Positions 1 through 5,408 of a stretch of DNA of 11,276 bases are shown here, piece after piece. The position numbers and the translations under genes are program-made. The notes under the pieces are model-generated. The model made no database searches, was not told where the DNA came from, and saw nothing but the letters and a program-made list of their open reading frames with translations. Source of the DNA: Oscillospiraceae bacterium (lineage in GTDB: Bacteria > Bacillota_A > Clostridia > Oscillospirales > Oscillospiraceae); the NCBI GenBank assembly GCA_017545325.1, contig JAFWOX010000019.1, forward strand, positions 1 through 11,276, read 5' to 3'. Positions within the stretch are counted from its first letter, which is position 1; the number at the start of each line of letters is the position of its first letter.

Positions 1-1098
1 GAAGAATATGAAACAGAACAGGTAAACGAGCATAACTTTGAACATATCCGGGCGATGCTGCAGGCCCTGAAGCTCAGCGGCATCTTCCATCCTTCCGTGG
101 AGTTCCTTTCCTCCATCGGTACGATCCTGGTAGTGGGCTTCGGCGGCTACCTGGCCTATAAAGAAGGCCTGAGCGTGTCGGACATCGTGGCCTTCCTGCT
201 GTATCTGGGCCTGTTCTACGGCCCGGTCACCGGCCTGGCCAACCTGCTGGAGAATATGCAGCAATCCATGGCCGGAGCGGAGCGCGTGCTGGCCGTGCTG
301 GACGCGCCTACGGAGATTCAGGATCTGCCGGACGCCGGAACCCTGAAGGACGTGAAGGGCGAAATCACCTTCGACCACGTCAGCTTCTCCTACGGGGAAA
401 ACATCCCCGTGCTGAAGGACGTTTCCTTTGTGTGCAGGCCGGGCCAGATGCTGGCGCTGGTGGGCCCCACGGGCGTGGGCAAAACCACCCTGACCCAGCT
501 GATCTCCCGGTTCTACGAACCTACCGCCGGACGGATCCTGCTGGACGGACAGGATATCCGGCACGTGACCCTGGACAGTCTCCGGCAGAACATCTCCCCG
601 GTGCTGCAGGACACCTTCCTCTTCAACGGCACCATCGCGGAAAACATCGGCTATGCCGTGCCGGACGCCTCCATGGAGGAAATTGAGGCCGCGGCAAGGG
701 CCGCAAAGATCCACGACGATATCATGGCCATGCCCGACGGCTATAAGACCCTGGTCGGTGAGCGCGGCCTGCGCCTCTCCGGCGGCCAGAAGCAGCGGGT
801 GGCCATCGCCCGGGCCATCCTGCGGAAAAGCCCCATCATCATCCTGGACGAGGCCACCGCCTCCGTGGACGTGGAGACGGAGCGGCAGATCCAGACCGCC
901 ATCGCCGGGATCGCCGGGCAGCGGACCATCGTGGCCATCGCCCACCGCCTGTCCACCATCCGCAACGCGGATATGATCCTGGTGATCGAGGACGGCCGGG
1001 TGACGGAGTGCGGCACCCATGCGGAGCTGGTGGCCCTGGGCGGGAGCTATGCGCGGATGGACCGGATCCAGGCCAGCGCCGCCGGCGGGATCGCGTGA
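1..1098 (+). CDS. ABC exporter subunit, fused permease and ATPase (5' truncated)
   Basis: The frame is open from base 1, so the gene starts outside the window; the first in-frame ATG (55) is internal. About 365 residues are visible. The first ~90 are the end of an ABC exporter membrane domain: two hydrophobic segments (FLSSIGTILVVGFGGYLAY and the IVAFLLYLGLFYGPV stretch) and the ENMQQSMAGAERVLAVLD linker typical of type-IV exporters. A complete nucleotide-binding domain follows. Numbering from the ATG at 55, Walker A is GPTGVGKTT (from residue 137), then a Q-loop (PVLQDTFLF), the LSGGQKQRVAIARA signature, Walker B with catalytic Glu (IIILDEATASVD) and the H-loop (AIAHRLSTI). All catalytic motifs are intact, so it should hydrolyse ATP. 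Such proteins work as homo- or heterodimers exporting lipids, peptides or drugs; the partner would lie upstream. Substrate cannot be told. Confidence 0.95.
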   Translation, partial: EEYETEQVNEHNFEHIRAMLQALKLSGIFHPSVEFLSSIGTILVVGFGGYLAYKEGLSVSDIVAFLLYLGLFYGPVTGLANLLENMQQSMAGAERVLAVLDAPTEIQDLPDAGTLKDVKGEITFDHVSFSYGENIPVLKDVSFVCRPGQMLALVGPTGVGKTTLTQLISRFYEPTAGRILLDGQDIRHVTLDSLRQNISPVLQDTFLFNGTIAENIGYAVPDASMEEIEAAARAAKIHDDIMAMPDGYKTLVGERGLRLSGGQKQRVAIARAILRKSPIIILDEATASVDVETERQIQTAIAGIAGQRTIVAIAHRLSTIRNADMILVIEDGRVTECGTHAELVALGGSYARMDRIQASAAGGIA

Positions 1099-1106
1099 AC
1101 TCAGGC

Positions 1107-1127
1107 GCCGGGGCCTTCCGCCCCGGC
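1107..1127 (+). terminator. GC-rich hairpin after ABC gene, weak terminator candidate
   Basis: A perfect 8-bp stem (GCCGGGGC, 1107-1114, with GCCCCGGC, 1120-1127) and a 5-nt loop begin 9 bases after the ABC stop codon. The position suits a terminator, but no T-run follows (the next bases are GGGAGGAAAGGGG), so it may act only with the second hairpin at 1137-1161 or as a 3'-end stabiliser. Confidence 0.4.
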
Positions 1128-1146
1128 GGGAGGAAAGGGGGAAGGC

Positions 1147-1175
1147 TTGCAACCTTCCCCCTTCCGGCTTATAAT
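1147..1175 (+). promoter_or_regulatory. Sigma-A-like promoter with -35 inside a hairpin loop
   Basis: The -35 is TTGCAA (1147-1152, 4 of 6 to consensus), then exactly 17 bp, then a perfect -10 TATAAT (1170-1175). Transcription would start near 1181-1183, giving a leader of about 22 nt that carries the AAGGAGGG ribosome binding site (1191-1198) for the oxidoreductase at 1205. The -35 hexamer coincides with most of the 7-nt loop of a perfect 9-bp inverted repeat (GGGGGAAGG 1137-1145, CCTTCCCCC 1153-1161). The repeat could be a terminator stem for the upstream gene or a protein-binding site over the promoter. Confidence 0.75.
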
Positions 1176-1204
1176 GGGAAAAAACAAAACAAGGAGGGCG
1201 TGCC

Positions 1205-3157
1205 ATGTATCAGTGTCCCTATCCCCGCCTCTTTACCCCCATTACCCTGGCGGGCACCCAGTTCCGGAACCGGATCTTTGCCTCCCCCACCGGAGGCCAG
1301 CACACCCATTATGGCAATCACCCCATCAACGAGCTCATCTGCTACTATGAGCGGAAGGCCCAGGGCGGCGCGGCCAGCGTATGCATCGGAGACGCCGTGG
1401 CGGACGGCGAGCACGCCCAGTCTAACGGCAGCCATATCTGCCTGGACGATATCTCCGGCAAGCCCCATCTGAACAAGCTCTCCGGCTCCATCCGGCGGCA
1501 TGGGGCGGTGGCCGCCATCGAGATCTCCCATGGGGGCAGCAGCGCCCGGATCTCCTATAACCAGGGGCACAAGGTCTACGGCCCGGTGGAGTGCGATACG
1601 GAGGGCAGCTTCGGCCATCCGGTCCACGCCTATGCCATGGACGAGGAGATGATCCGGTATACCATCCGCAAGCATGCGGAGGCCGCCCGCTTCGCCAAGC
1701 AGTGCGGCTTCGGCATGATCACCCTCCATGGGGGCCATGGGTGGCTCATGCACCAGTTCATGCATCCCAGCCAGAATACCCGGACGGACGAATGGGGCGG
1801 CACCTTCGAAAAGCGCATGCGCTTTCCCCTGGCCATCATCGCCGCGGTGCGGGAGGCGGTGGGGCCCGATTTCCCCATCGAGATCCGCATCAGCGGTTCC
1901 GAGTGCTATGAGGGGGGCTACGATACGGACTACGGCGTCCGCATCGCGGAGGCCCTGGACGGGAAGGTGGACCTGATCCACGTCTCCGCCGGGAGCCATG
2001 AGGTGGCGGAGGTCTTCACCGTCACCCATCCCAACATGTTCCTGCCCGACGGGGTGAACGTGAAATATGCGGCGGAGATCAAAAAGCATGTGAAAACCCC
2101 CGTAGCCACGGTGGGCGCCCTCTCCGACCCCGCCATGATGGAGGAGATCCTGGCCTCCGGTCAGGCGGACGTGGTGGAGCTGGCCCGGGGCCTCATCTGC
2201 GACCCCGACCTGCCCCGGAAGGCCCGGGAGGGGCGGGAGGAGGATATCACCCACTGCATGCGCTGCTTCACCTGCTTCTCCAGCCTCATCATGCGGGGTC
2301 TCTTCGCCTGCGCCCTGAACCCGGAGATCGGCAGCGAGCATGAGACGAAGTTTGCCCCGCCCCCCGCGGAGAGCAAGACCGTGCTGGTGGCCGGGGGCGG
2401 CGTGGGGGGCATGCAGGCGGCCCTCACCGCGGCGAAGCGGGGGCATAAGGTCACCCTCTTCGAGAAAACGGATAGGCTGGGGGGCGTCCTCCTGTGCGAG
2501 GAGAAGGTCCCCTTCAAGAAGCATCTGGGCCAGTACCTGGCCCTTCAGGCCCGGCGGCTGGAAAAGGCGGGCGTCGAGCTCCGGCTGAATACCCCCCTCA
2601 CCCCGGAGCTGGCAAAAAGCCTGGAGCCGGATGTGATCGTGGCCGCCCTGGGGGCGGACGCGGCCCTGCCCCCCATCCCGGGGATCCGGGGGGAGAACGC
2701 GATCCTGGCGGAGGACCTGTACCCCGCCCCGGAAAAGGCGGGAAAGCGGGTGGTCATCCTGGGGGGCGGCCTGGTGGGCTGCGAGCTCGCCGTCTACCTG
2801 GGGGACCTGGGGCATGAGGTGGAGATCCTGGAAATGGCTCCCATGCTGAACGCCGGCAGCAATATCCTCCAGGGCTCCAGCATCCAGCTCCAGCTGAAAC
2901 GCCTGGGGATCAGCCCCCGGCTGAGGACCAGGGTAACGGAGATCACCCCCGAGGGGGTCAAGGCGGTGGGACCGGAAGGGGAGCTTTTCCTTCCCGGGGA
3001 TACGGTGGCCATCGCCCTGGGGCGGAAGCCTCGGCGGGAGGAGGCGGACGGTCTCCGCTTCTGCGCCCCGGAATTCATCCAGCTGGGGGACTGCGACAGT
3101 CCCGCCACCATCTGGCAGGCGACGGAAACCGCCTACCATATGCTCACGGATATCTGA
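1205..3157 (+). CDS. FMN/FAD/4Fe-4S oxidoreductase, Old Yellow Enzyme family (enoate or dienoyl-CoA reductase type)
   Basis: 650 aa, the usual length for the 2,4-dienoyl-CoA reductase/2-enoate reductase/BaiCD-BaiH group. Residues ~1-340 form the FMN TIM barrel: opening LFTPITLAGTQFRNRIFASP, and HGGHGWLMHQF..P..N.RTDEWGG (residues 175-199). Next is the 4Fe-4S ligand set C351-x2-C354-x2-C357-x11-C369. Two dinucleotide folds follow: VAGGGVGGMQAA (~395) for FAD and VVILGGGLVGCELA (~516) for NAD(P)H. Family members move electrons from NAD(P)H via FAD and Fe-S to FMN and reduce an activated C=C bond in the cytoplasm. The residue after HGGHG is Trp180 where E. coli FadH has a catalytic Tyr, so it is unlikely to be a standard dienoyl-CoA reductase. 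The start is fixed by AAGGAGGG 6 nt upstream. It is first in a unit with the HAD gene 19 bp downstream. Substrate (bile-acid, enoate, cinnamate-like or other) is not assignable. Confidence 0.92.
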   Translation: MYQCPYPRLFTPITLAGTQFRNRIFASPTGGQHTHYGNHPINELICYYERKAQGGAASVCIGDAVADGEHAQSNGSHICLDDISGKPHLNKLSGSIRRHGAVAAIEISHGGSSARISYNQGHKVYGPVECDTEGSFGHPVHAYAMDEEMIRYTIRKHAEAARFAKQCGFGMITLHGGHGWLMHQFMHPSQNTRTDEWGGTFEKRMRFPLAIIAAVREAVGPDFPIEIRISGSECYEGGYDTDYGVRIAEALDGKVDLIHVSAGSHEVAEVFTVTHPNMFLPDGVNVKYAAEIKKHVKTPVATVGALSDPAMMEEILASGQADVVELARGLICDPDLPRKAREGREEDITHCMRCFTCFSSLIMRGLFACALNPEIGSEHETKFAPPPAESKTVLVAGGGVGGMQAALTAAKRGHKVTLFEKTDRLGGVLLCEEKVPFKKHLGQYLALQARRLEKAGVELRLNTPLTPELAKSLEPDVIVAALGADAALPPIPGIRGENAILAEDLYPAPEKAGKRVVILGGGLVGCELAVYLGDLGHEVEILEMAPMLNAGSNILQGSSIQLQLKRLGISPRLRTRVTEITPEGVKAVGPEGELFLPGDTVAIALGRKPRREEADGLRFCAPEFIQLGDCDSPATIWQATETAYHMLTDI

Positions 3158-3176
3158 GAAGGGAAGAAGTCTGCGC

Positions 3177-3803
3177 ATGAACAGCGGCGTTTTGTTTGAT
3201 CTGGACGGCACTTTGTGGGACAGCGTGGAACGGCTCACCCCCGCCTGGAACCGGGTGCTGGGGGAATACGGCGTGGAGGTGACGACGCCCCAGCTCCGGG
3301 CCCTCATGGGAAAGACGGCGGAGGAATTCGCCGCCGCCCTGCTGCCGGAGGAAACGCCGGAGCGGGGGCTGGAGGCCATCGACGCCTGCTGCCGGGAGGA
3401 GCTGATCGACCTGGCGGCTTACGGCGGCATCCTGTACCCCCGGCTGCGGGAGACCCTGGAGGCCCTGAAGCCCGCCTGGAGGCTCTATATCGTCAGCAAC
3501 TGCCAGGAGGGGTATATCGACACCTTCCTGGACGCCCACGGGTTCCGGGACCTGTTCGACGGCTTCCTGGACCACAGCACCGGCCTGAGCAAGGGGGGCA
3601 ATATCCGCCTCCTCTGCGGCCGGGAAAACCTGGACCGGGCGGTGTACGTGGGGGATACCTCCGGGGACGAAGCTGCCGCCCGGGAGGCGGGGATCCCCTT
3701 CTTCCATGCATCCTACGGCTTCGGGAGGGCGGAAGCGCCGGACCGGGTGCTGCAGGCCCTGTCTGCGCTGCCGGAGCTGCTGGCGGAGTTTTTCCGGGGC
3801 TGA
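3177..3803 (+). CDS. HAD-superfamily phosphatase (phosphoglycolate phosphatase-like)
   Basis: 208 aa, typical of small cytoplasmic HAD hydrolases with an alpha-helical C1 cap. Motif I is FDLDGTLWDS, with nucleophile Asp8 and acid/base Asp10. Motif II is IVSN (Ser107). The motif III Lys is Lys139 (LSKGGN). Motif IV is YVGDTSGDEAAA (Asp160, Asp164), followed by AGIPFFHASYGFG. All catalytic residues are present, so a Mg-dependent phosphomonoesterase is expected; gph, pgmB-like and housecleaning phosphatases look alike and cannot be separated here. The ATG lies 19 bp after the oxidoreductase stop, with GAAGGGAAGAAG as a ribosome binding site, so it is co-transcribed from the promoter at 1147-1175. 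Whether it acts on a product of that oxidoreductase is unknown. Confidence 0.9.
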   Translation: MNSGVLFDLDGTLWDSVERLTPAWNRVLGEYGVEVTTPQLRALMGKTAEEFAAALLPEETPERGLEAIDACCREELIDLAAYGGILYPRLRETLEALKPAWRLYIVSNCQEGYIDTFLDAHGFRDLFDGFLDHSTGLSKGGNIRLLCGRENLDRAVYVGDTSGDEAAAREAGIPFFHASYGFGRAEAPDRVLQALSALPELLAEFFRG

Positions 3804-3816
3804 GCCCCTTATATAC

Positions 3817-3852
3817 GGAAGGACCCGGCGGAATCTTCTCCGCCGGGTCCTC
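3817..3852. repeat. 36-bp palindromic repeat, copy 1 (terminator-like hairpin)
   Basis: Identical over 36 bp to 4069-4104, and the match ends abruptly on both sides. It contains a 13-bp perfect stem: A3820-T3851 closes GGACCCGGCGGA (3821-3832) and TCCGCCGGGTCC (3839-3850), with the 6-nt loop ATCTTC. It starts 13 bp after the HAD stop codon, so it probably marks the 3' end of that transcript, though no T-run follows on the + strand and only TTCC on the - strand. Confidence 0.85.
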
Positions 3853-4068
3853 AGCATGTCGACAAAGCCGACATGCTTCAAATCGGCCCCGCTCCGCTGG
3901 GCTCCGATTTGAGCAGGCTGCACTCCGCTCCCCGCACTCGCTGCGCTCGTACAGTGCGCTCCGTGTGCAGAATCATAGGGCAGAAATAAATTCCGCCCCA
4001 TGATGATTGAACTTATTCGCGCCTGCGGGCGCGAACTCTGCGAGGCTTCAGGTATTTTGTCTGCCGAT
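3853..4068. other. 216-bp non-coding multi-hairpin segment between the two 36-bp repeats
   Basis: No credible gene is visible. At least four inverted repeats occur in series. (a) AGCATGTCG 3853-3861 pairs with CGACATGCT 3869-3877. (b) CAAATCGG 3879-3886 pairs with CCGATTTG 3904-3911. (c) ATCAT-GGGC-GAA 3972-3985 pairs with TTC-GCCC-ATGAT 3991-4004, with single mismatches between blocks. (d) TTCGCGCC 4016-4023 pairs with GGCGCGAA 4028-4035 around TGCG. Between b and c a weaker nested pairing is possible: CTGCAC 3918-3923 with GTGCAG 3965-3970, and CGCACT 3933-3938 with AGTGCG 3953-3958. The motif CGCTCCG recurs. The density suggests a dispersed structured repeat or a small non-mobile remnant, inferred only from form. 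Confidence 0.65.
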
Positions 4069-4104
4069 GGAAGGACCCGGCGGAATCTTCTCCGCCGGGT
4101 CCTC
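4069..4104. repeat. 36-bp palindromic repeat, copy 2 (terminator-like hairpin)
   Basis: Exact copy of 3817-3852 in the same orientation (the hairpin itself is nearly self-complementary). It lies 18 bp beyond the stop codon of the - strand CsoR-family gene. On the + strand it is followed by the pyrimidine-rich run CTCTGCTCTTTCTCTCTC (4105-4122), so this copy looks more terminator-like for + strand transcripts. For the - strand gene it is a plausible 3' hairpin followed only by TTCC. Confidence 0.85.
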
Positions 4105-4122
4105 CTCTGCTCTTTCTCTCTC

Positions 4123-4395
4123 TTATTGCATATTGGCGAAACGCTCAATTGCCTTCGTGAAGTTCTCCAGGGCCGCCTCGTCCCCCTGCTTGACAGCGTC
4201 CCGGACGCAGTGGCGGATGTGCCCCTCCAGCACCACCTGGCCCGCCTTGTTCAGGGCGCTTTTGGCGGCGTTGAGCTGGGAGAGGATATCCTCGCAGGGA
4301 ATGTCCTCGTCGATCATCCGGTCGATGGCCTGGACCTGGCCCAGGATCTTGGCCAGCCGGCGGTGGAGATTGTCCGCGTCCATGCACTTTCTCAT
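4123..4395 (-). CDS. CsoR/RcnR-family metal-sensing transcriptional repressor
   Basis: 90 aa all-helical DUF156 protein, the usual family length. RRLAKILGQVQAIDRMI is the typical first helix. The ligand pattern is Cys34 (IPCEDIL), His59 (EGHIRHCV) and Cys63, the C-H-C set of copper sensors of the CsoR type; FrmR and RcnR lack the last Cys. Members bind operator DNA as tetramers and release it on binding Cu(I) or, in relatives, Ni/Co, sulfane sulfur or formaldehyde. The ATG at 4395 is chosen because GAAGGGGGAA lies just upstream (about 4401-4410); the in-frame ATG at 4452 would add 19 poorly conserved residues and has no such site. Its leader carries a cobalamin riboswitch. No efflux gene follows it within the window; the nearest metal transporter is the ATPase at 5409. 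An extra Cys4 near the N-terminus could be a further ligand or incidental. Confidence 0.9.
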   Translation of the reverse strand: MRKCMDADNLHRRLAKILGQVQAIDRMIDEDIPCEDILSQLNAAKSALNKAGQVVLEGHIRHCVRDAVKQGDEAALENFTKAIERFANMQ

Positions 4396-4513
4396 GTCCG
4401 TTCCCCCTTCTCCCCGCCGGGCGGAAGCCATGAGACGCGCACAAGGACGCACCCATACCGGGTACGCCCATCACGCTTCTGCGGCGGTCGCTCCGGTTTC
4501 GGCAGAGAACCAT

Positions 4514-4614
4514 ACCCACGGAACGGGCCGTATCTGACTTATCTGCCGGGGCAGCTTCACAGTGACCGACTCGCGGAGACTTGCACTCCATTCCGGTGAT
4601 CCGTCCGTGTTCCC
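4514..4614 (-). promoter_or_regulatory. Cobalamin (vitamin B12) riboswitch, compact form
   Basis: Read on the - strand, the conserved core appears in order. First is GGAA followed by GGAGTGCAAGTCTCC (4575-4594 overall), the GTGnAAnTC stem-loop. Then GTCACTGTGA (4557-4566), matching the CACTGT B12-box region. Then a short CTGC/GCAG hairpin, then ATAAGTCAGATAC (4530-4542), matching the AAGTCAG-AxAC 3' element. The outer helix can form from GGAA-CGG (4605-4613) and CCGTTCC (4520-4526). The peripheral domain between CACTGT and AAGTCAG is only a small hairpin, so this is a compact variant. About 120 nt separate it from the CsoR-family ATG; they contain an 8-bp hairpin (4447-4467) and a CTTC/GAAG pairing (4407-4427) that could hide the ribosome binding site. 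No intrinsic terminator is evident, so control is more likely translational. Confidence 0.88.
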
Positions 4615-4618
4615 CGAT

Positions 4619-4648
4619 AGTTTACCACGGCTAACCGCAGGGAGTCAA
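4619..4648 (-). promoter_or_regulatory. Sigma-A-like promoter for riboswitch and CsoR-family gene
   Basis: On the - strand the -35 is TTGACT (4643-4648, 5 of 6), the spacer is 18 bp and the -10 is TAAACT (4619-4624, 4 of 6). The predicted start is at the G-run near 4612-4615, exactly where the 5' strand of the riboswitch begins. This makes the CsoR-family gene an independent transcription unit, just beyond the terminator of the TetR gene. Confidence 0.7.
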
Positions 4649-4660
4649 GTGACAAAGCGG

Positions 4661-4685
4661 AAACGGAGCGGGTCTGCCCGCTCCG
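4661..4685 (-). terminator. Intrinsic terminator of the TetR-family gene
   Basis: On the - strand a perfect 9-bp stem, CGGAGCGGG (4677-4685) with CCCGCTCCG (4664-4672) and a 4-nt loop, is followed by TTTCCGCTTTGT. It begins 13 bp past the TGA of the TetR gene and separates it from the riboswitch promoter. Confidence 0.8.
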
Positions 4686-4697
4686 GCGCCATGGGCT

Positions 4698-5246
4698 TCA
4701 GGGCTTCAGGGCCGTGGTCGTTTCAAAGAAGAAGGCGCTGATCTCCTCCGGGGAATACTGCCTGTTTGCGGTCCACCAGCGCACGGTTTCCGCGAAATCC
4801 CCGATCATATGGCTGAGCACATAGTCATAGGGGGCATGGTAAGCGGATTCGGGAACGATGGCGCAGAAAAGATCCCGCAGATGCTGTTTGAAGAAAAACA
4901 TGAAGACCTCTCCGCTCTCCCCCGTCAGAAGGCCGGGAAGATAGTCCATGTGTTCCTGGAGATGATAGAGGACATGGGTGACCAGCGTCCGGGTATCATG
5001 GTGAGCCGAGAAGTCATGCGTCTTCTCCTTCTTCAGATCCTCCGAGAAGACATGGTCGAAGATCTCGGCGCAGAGGGCGCTGAGCAGGTCGTCCTTGGTT
5101 TCAAAATGCGCATAGAAGGTGGTCCGCCCGATATCGGCCAGATCGATGATCTCCTGAACGGTGATTTTCGAATAGGGCTCGCTTTTCAAAAGCTTTGTGA
5201 ATGCGCCGAATACAGCCTCCCGGGTCTTGCGTTGTCTGCGGTCCAT
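4698..5246 (-). CDS. TetR-family transcriptional regulator
   Basis: 182 aa. Residues ~5-55 form the TetR helix-turn-helix: RRQRKTREAVFGAFTKLL, SKITVQEIIDLADIGRTTFYAHFETKDDLL, with the strongly conserved TFYxHFxxKDDLL recognition region. The C-terminal ligand domain ends QYSPEEISAFFFE and resembles the DhaS/TetR_C_7 type rather than classic QacR or TetR. The start at 5246 is supported by AGGAG about 10 nt upstream; longer open frames to the right run antisense through the ATPase and have no start signal. It is divergent from the metal ATPase, and its own promoter contains operator-like dyads, so autorepression plus control of the ATPase is the simplest reading. A TetR controlling a P1B ATPase is less usual than ArsR, MerR or CsoR. 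The ligand is unknown. An 8-bp tandem repeat (GGGCTTCA, 4693-4708) overlaps the stop codon. Confidence 0.92.
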   Translation of the reverse strand: MDRRQRKTREAVFGAFTKLLKSEPYSKITVQEIIDLADIGRTTFYAHFETKDDLLSALCAEIFDHVFSEDLKKEKTHDFSAHHDTRTLVTHVLYHLQEHMDYLPGLLTGESGEVFMFFFKQHLRDLFCAIVPESAYHAPYDYVLSHMIGDFAETVRWWTANRQYSPEEISAFFFETTTALKP

Positions 5247-5310
5247 GCTTCCGACTCCTGAACATTTTTGCGGTTCTGTCCTGTAGCGAACGATCTGCCG
5301 GTTCTGCTTC

Positions 5311-5339
5311 TTGTCAGCCCGGCGGGTTTTTTCTATACT
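5311..5339 (+). promoter_or_regulatory. Promoter for the metal ATPase
   Basis: TTGTCA (5311-5316, 5 of 6), 17-bp spacer, TATACT (5334-5339, 5 of 6). Predicted start is near 5346, inside the operator-like dyad, giving a leader of about 63 nt to the ATG at 5409. It is the mirror image of the - strand promoter at 5371-5399 about base 5355. Confidence 0.8.
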
Positions 5340-5376
5340 GAAACCGAACAGTGTGTTCTGTAACGGATACAGTATA
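5334..5376. promoter_or_regulatory. Two-fold symmetric operator region (probable TetR-family binding sites)
   Basis: The outer arms TATACTG (5334-5340) and CAGTATA (5370-5376) are perfect inverted repeats and include both -10 boxes. CCG (5344-5346) and CGG (5364-5366) match on the same axis, base 5355. Each half is itself a small palindrome: ACTGAAACCGAACAGT (5337-5352) and CTGTAACGGATACAG (5359-5373). GAACA-GTG-TGTTC (5346-5358) is a third inverted repeat. Paired sites of this sort suit two regulator dimers blocking both promoters. The binding protein is inferred to be the adjacent TetR product. Confidence 0.7.
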
Positions 5377-5399
5377 CGCAGACAGGTCCCAGATGTCAA
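5371..5399 (-). promoter_or_regulatory. Promoter for the TetR-family gene
   Basis: On the - strand TTGACA (5394-5399, perfect), 17-bp spacer, TATACT (5371-5376, 5 of 6). Predicted start is near 5364, with a leader of about 118 nt. The -35 overlaps the AAGGAGG ribosome binding site (5398-5404) of the ATPase on the other strand. Confidence 0.82.
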
Positions 5400-5408
5400 G
5401 GAGGATAT

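Noticed and set aside
1169..3379. Long - strand open frame (about 736 codons) antisense to the oxidoreductase and HAD genes
   Set aside because: Its protein is rich in Gly, Arg, Pro and His with no recognisable domain, while the + strand frames encode complete conserved enzymes. It is an artefact of GC-rich codons.
3817..4104. CRISPR array or integron attC site
   Set aside because: Only two repeats 216 bp apart, no regular spacers and no integrase or cas gene. The repeats are plain hairpins.
3144..4148. - strand open frame (about 334 codons) crossing the hairpin region and the HAD gene
   Set aside because: It reads through the repeats and antisense to the HAD gene. The repeated TRRRRFRRVLP peptide is just the translated 36-bp palindrome.
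4145..4591. - strand open frame (148 codons) starting inside the riboswitch
   Set aside because: The opening MECKSPRVGHCE is the translated aptamer core, and the rest runs out of frame through the CsoR-family gene.
4514..4614. T-box leader or other riboswitch classes
   Set aside because: No T-box TGGNACC-type motif and no terminator. The order GTGCAAGTC, CACTGT, AAGTCAG is specific to cobalamin aptamers.
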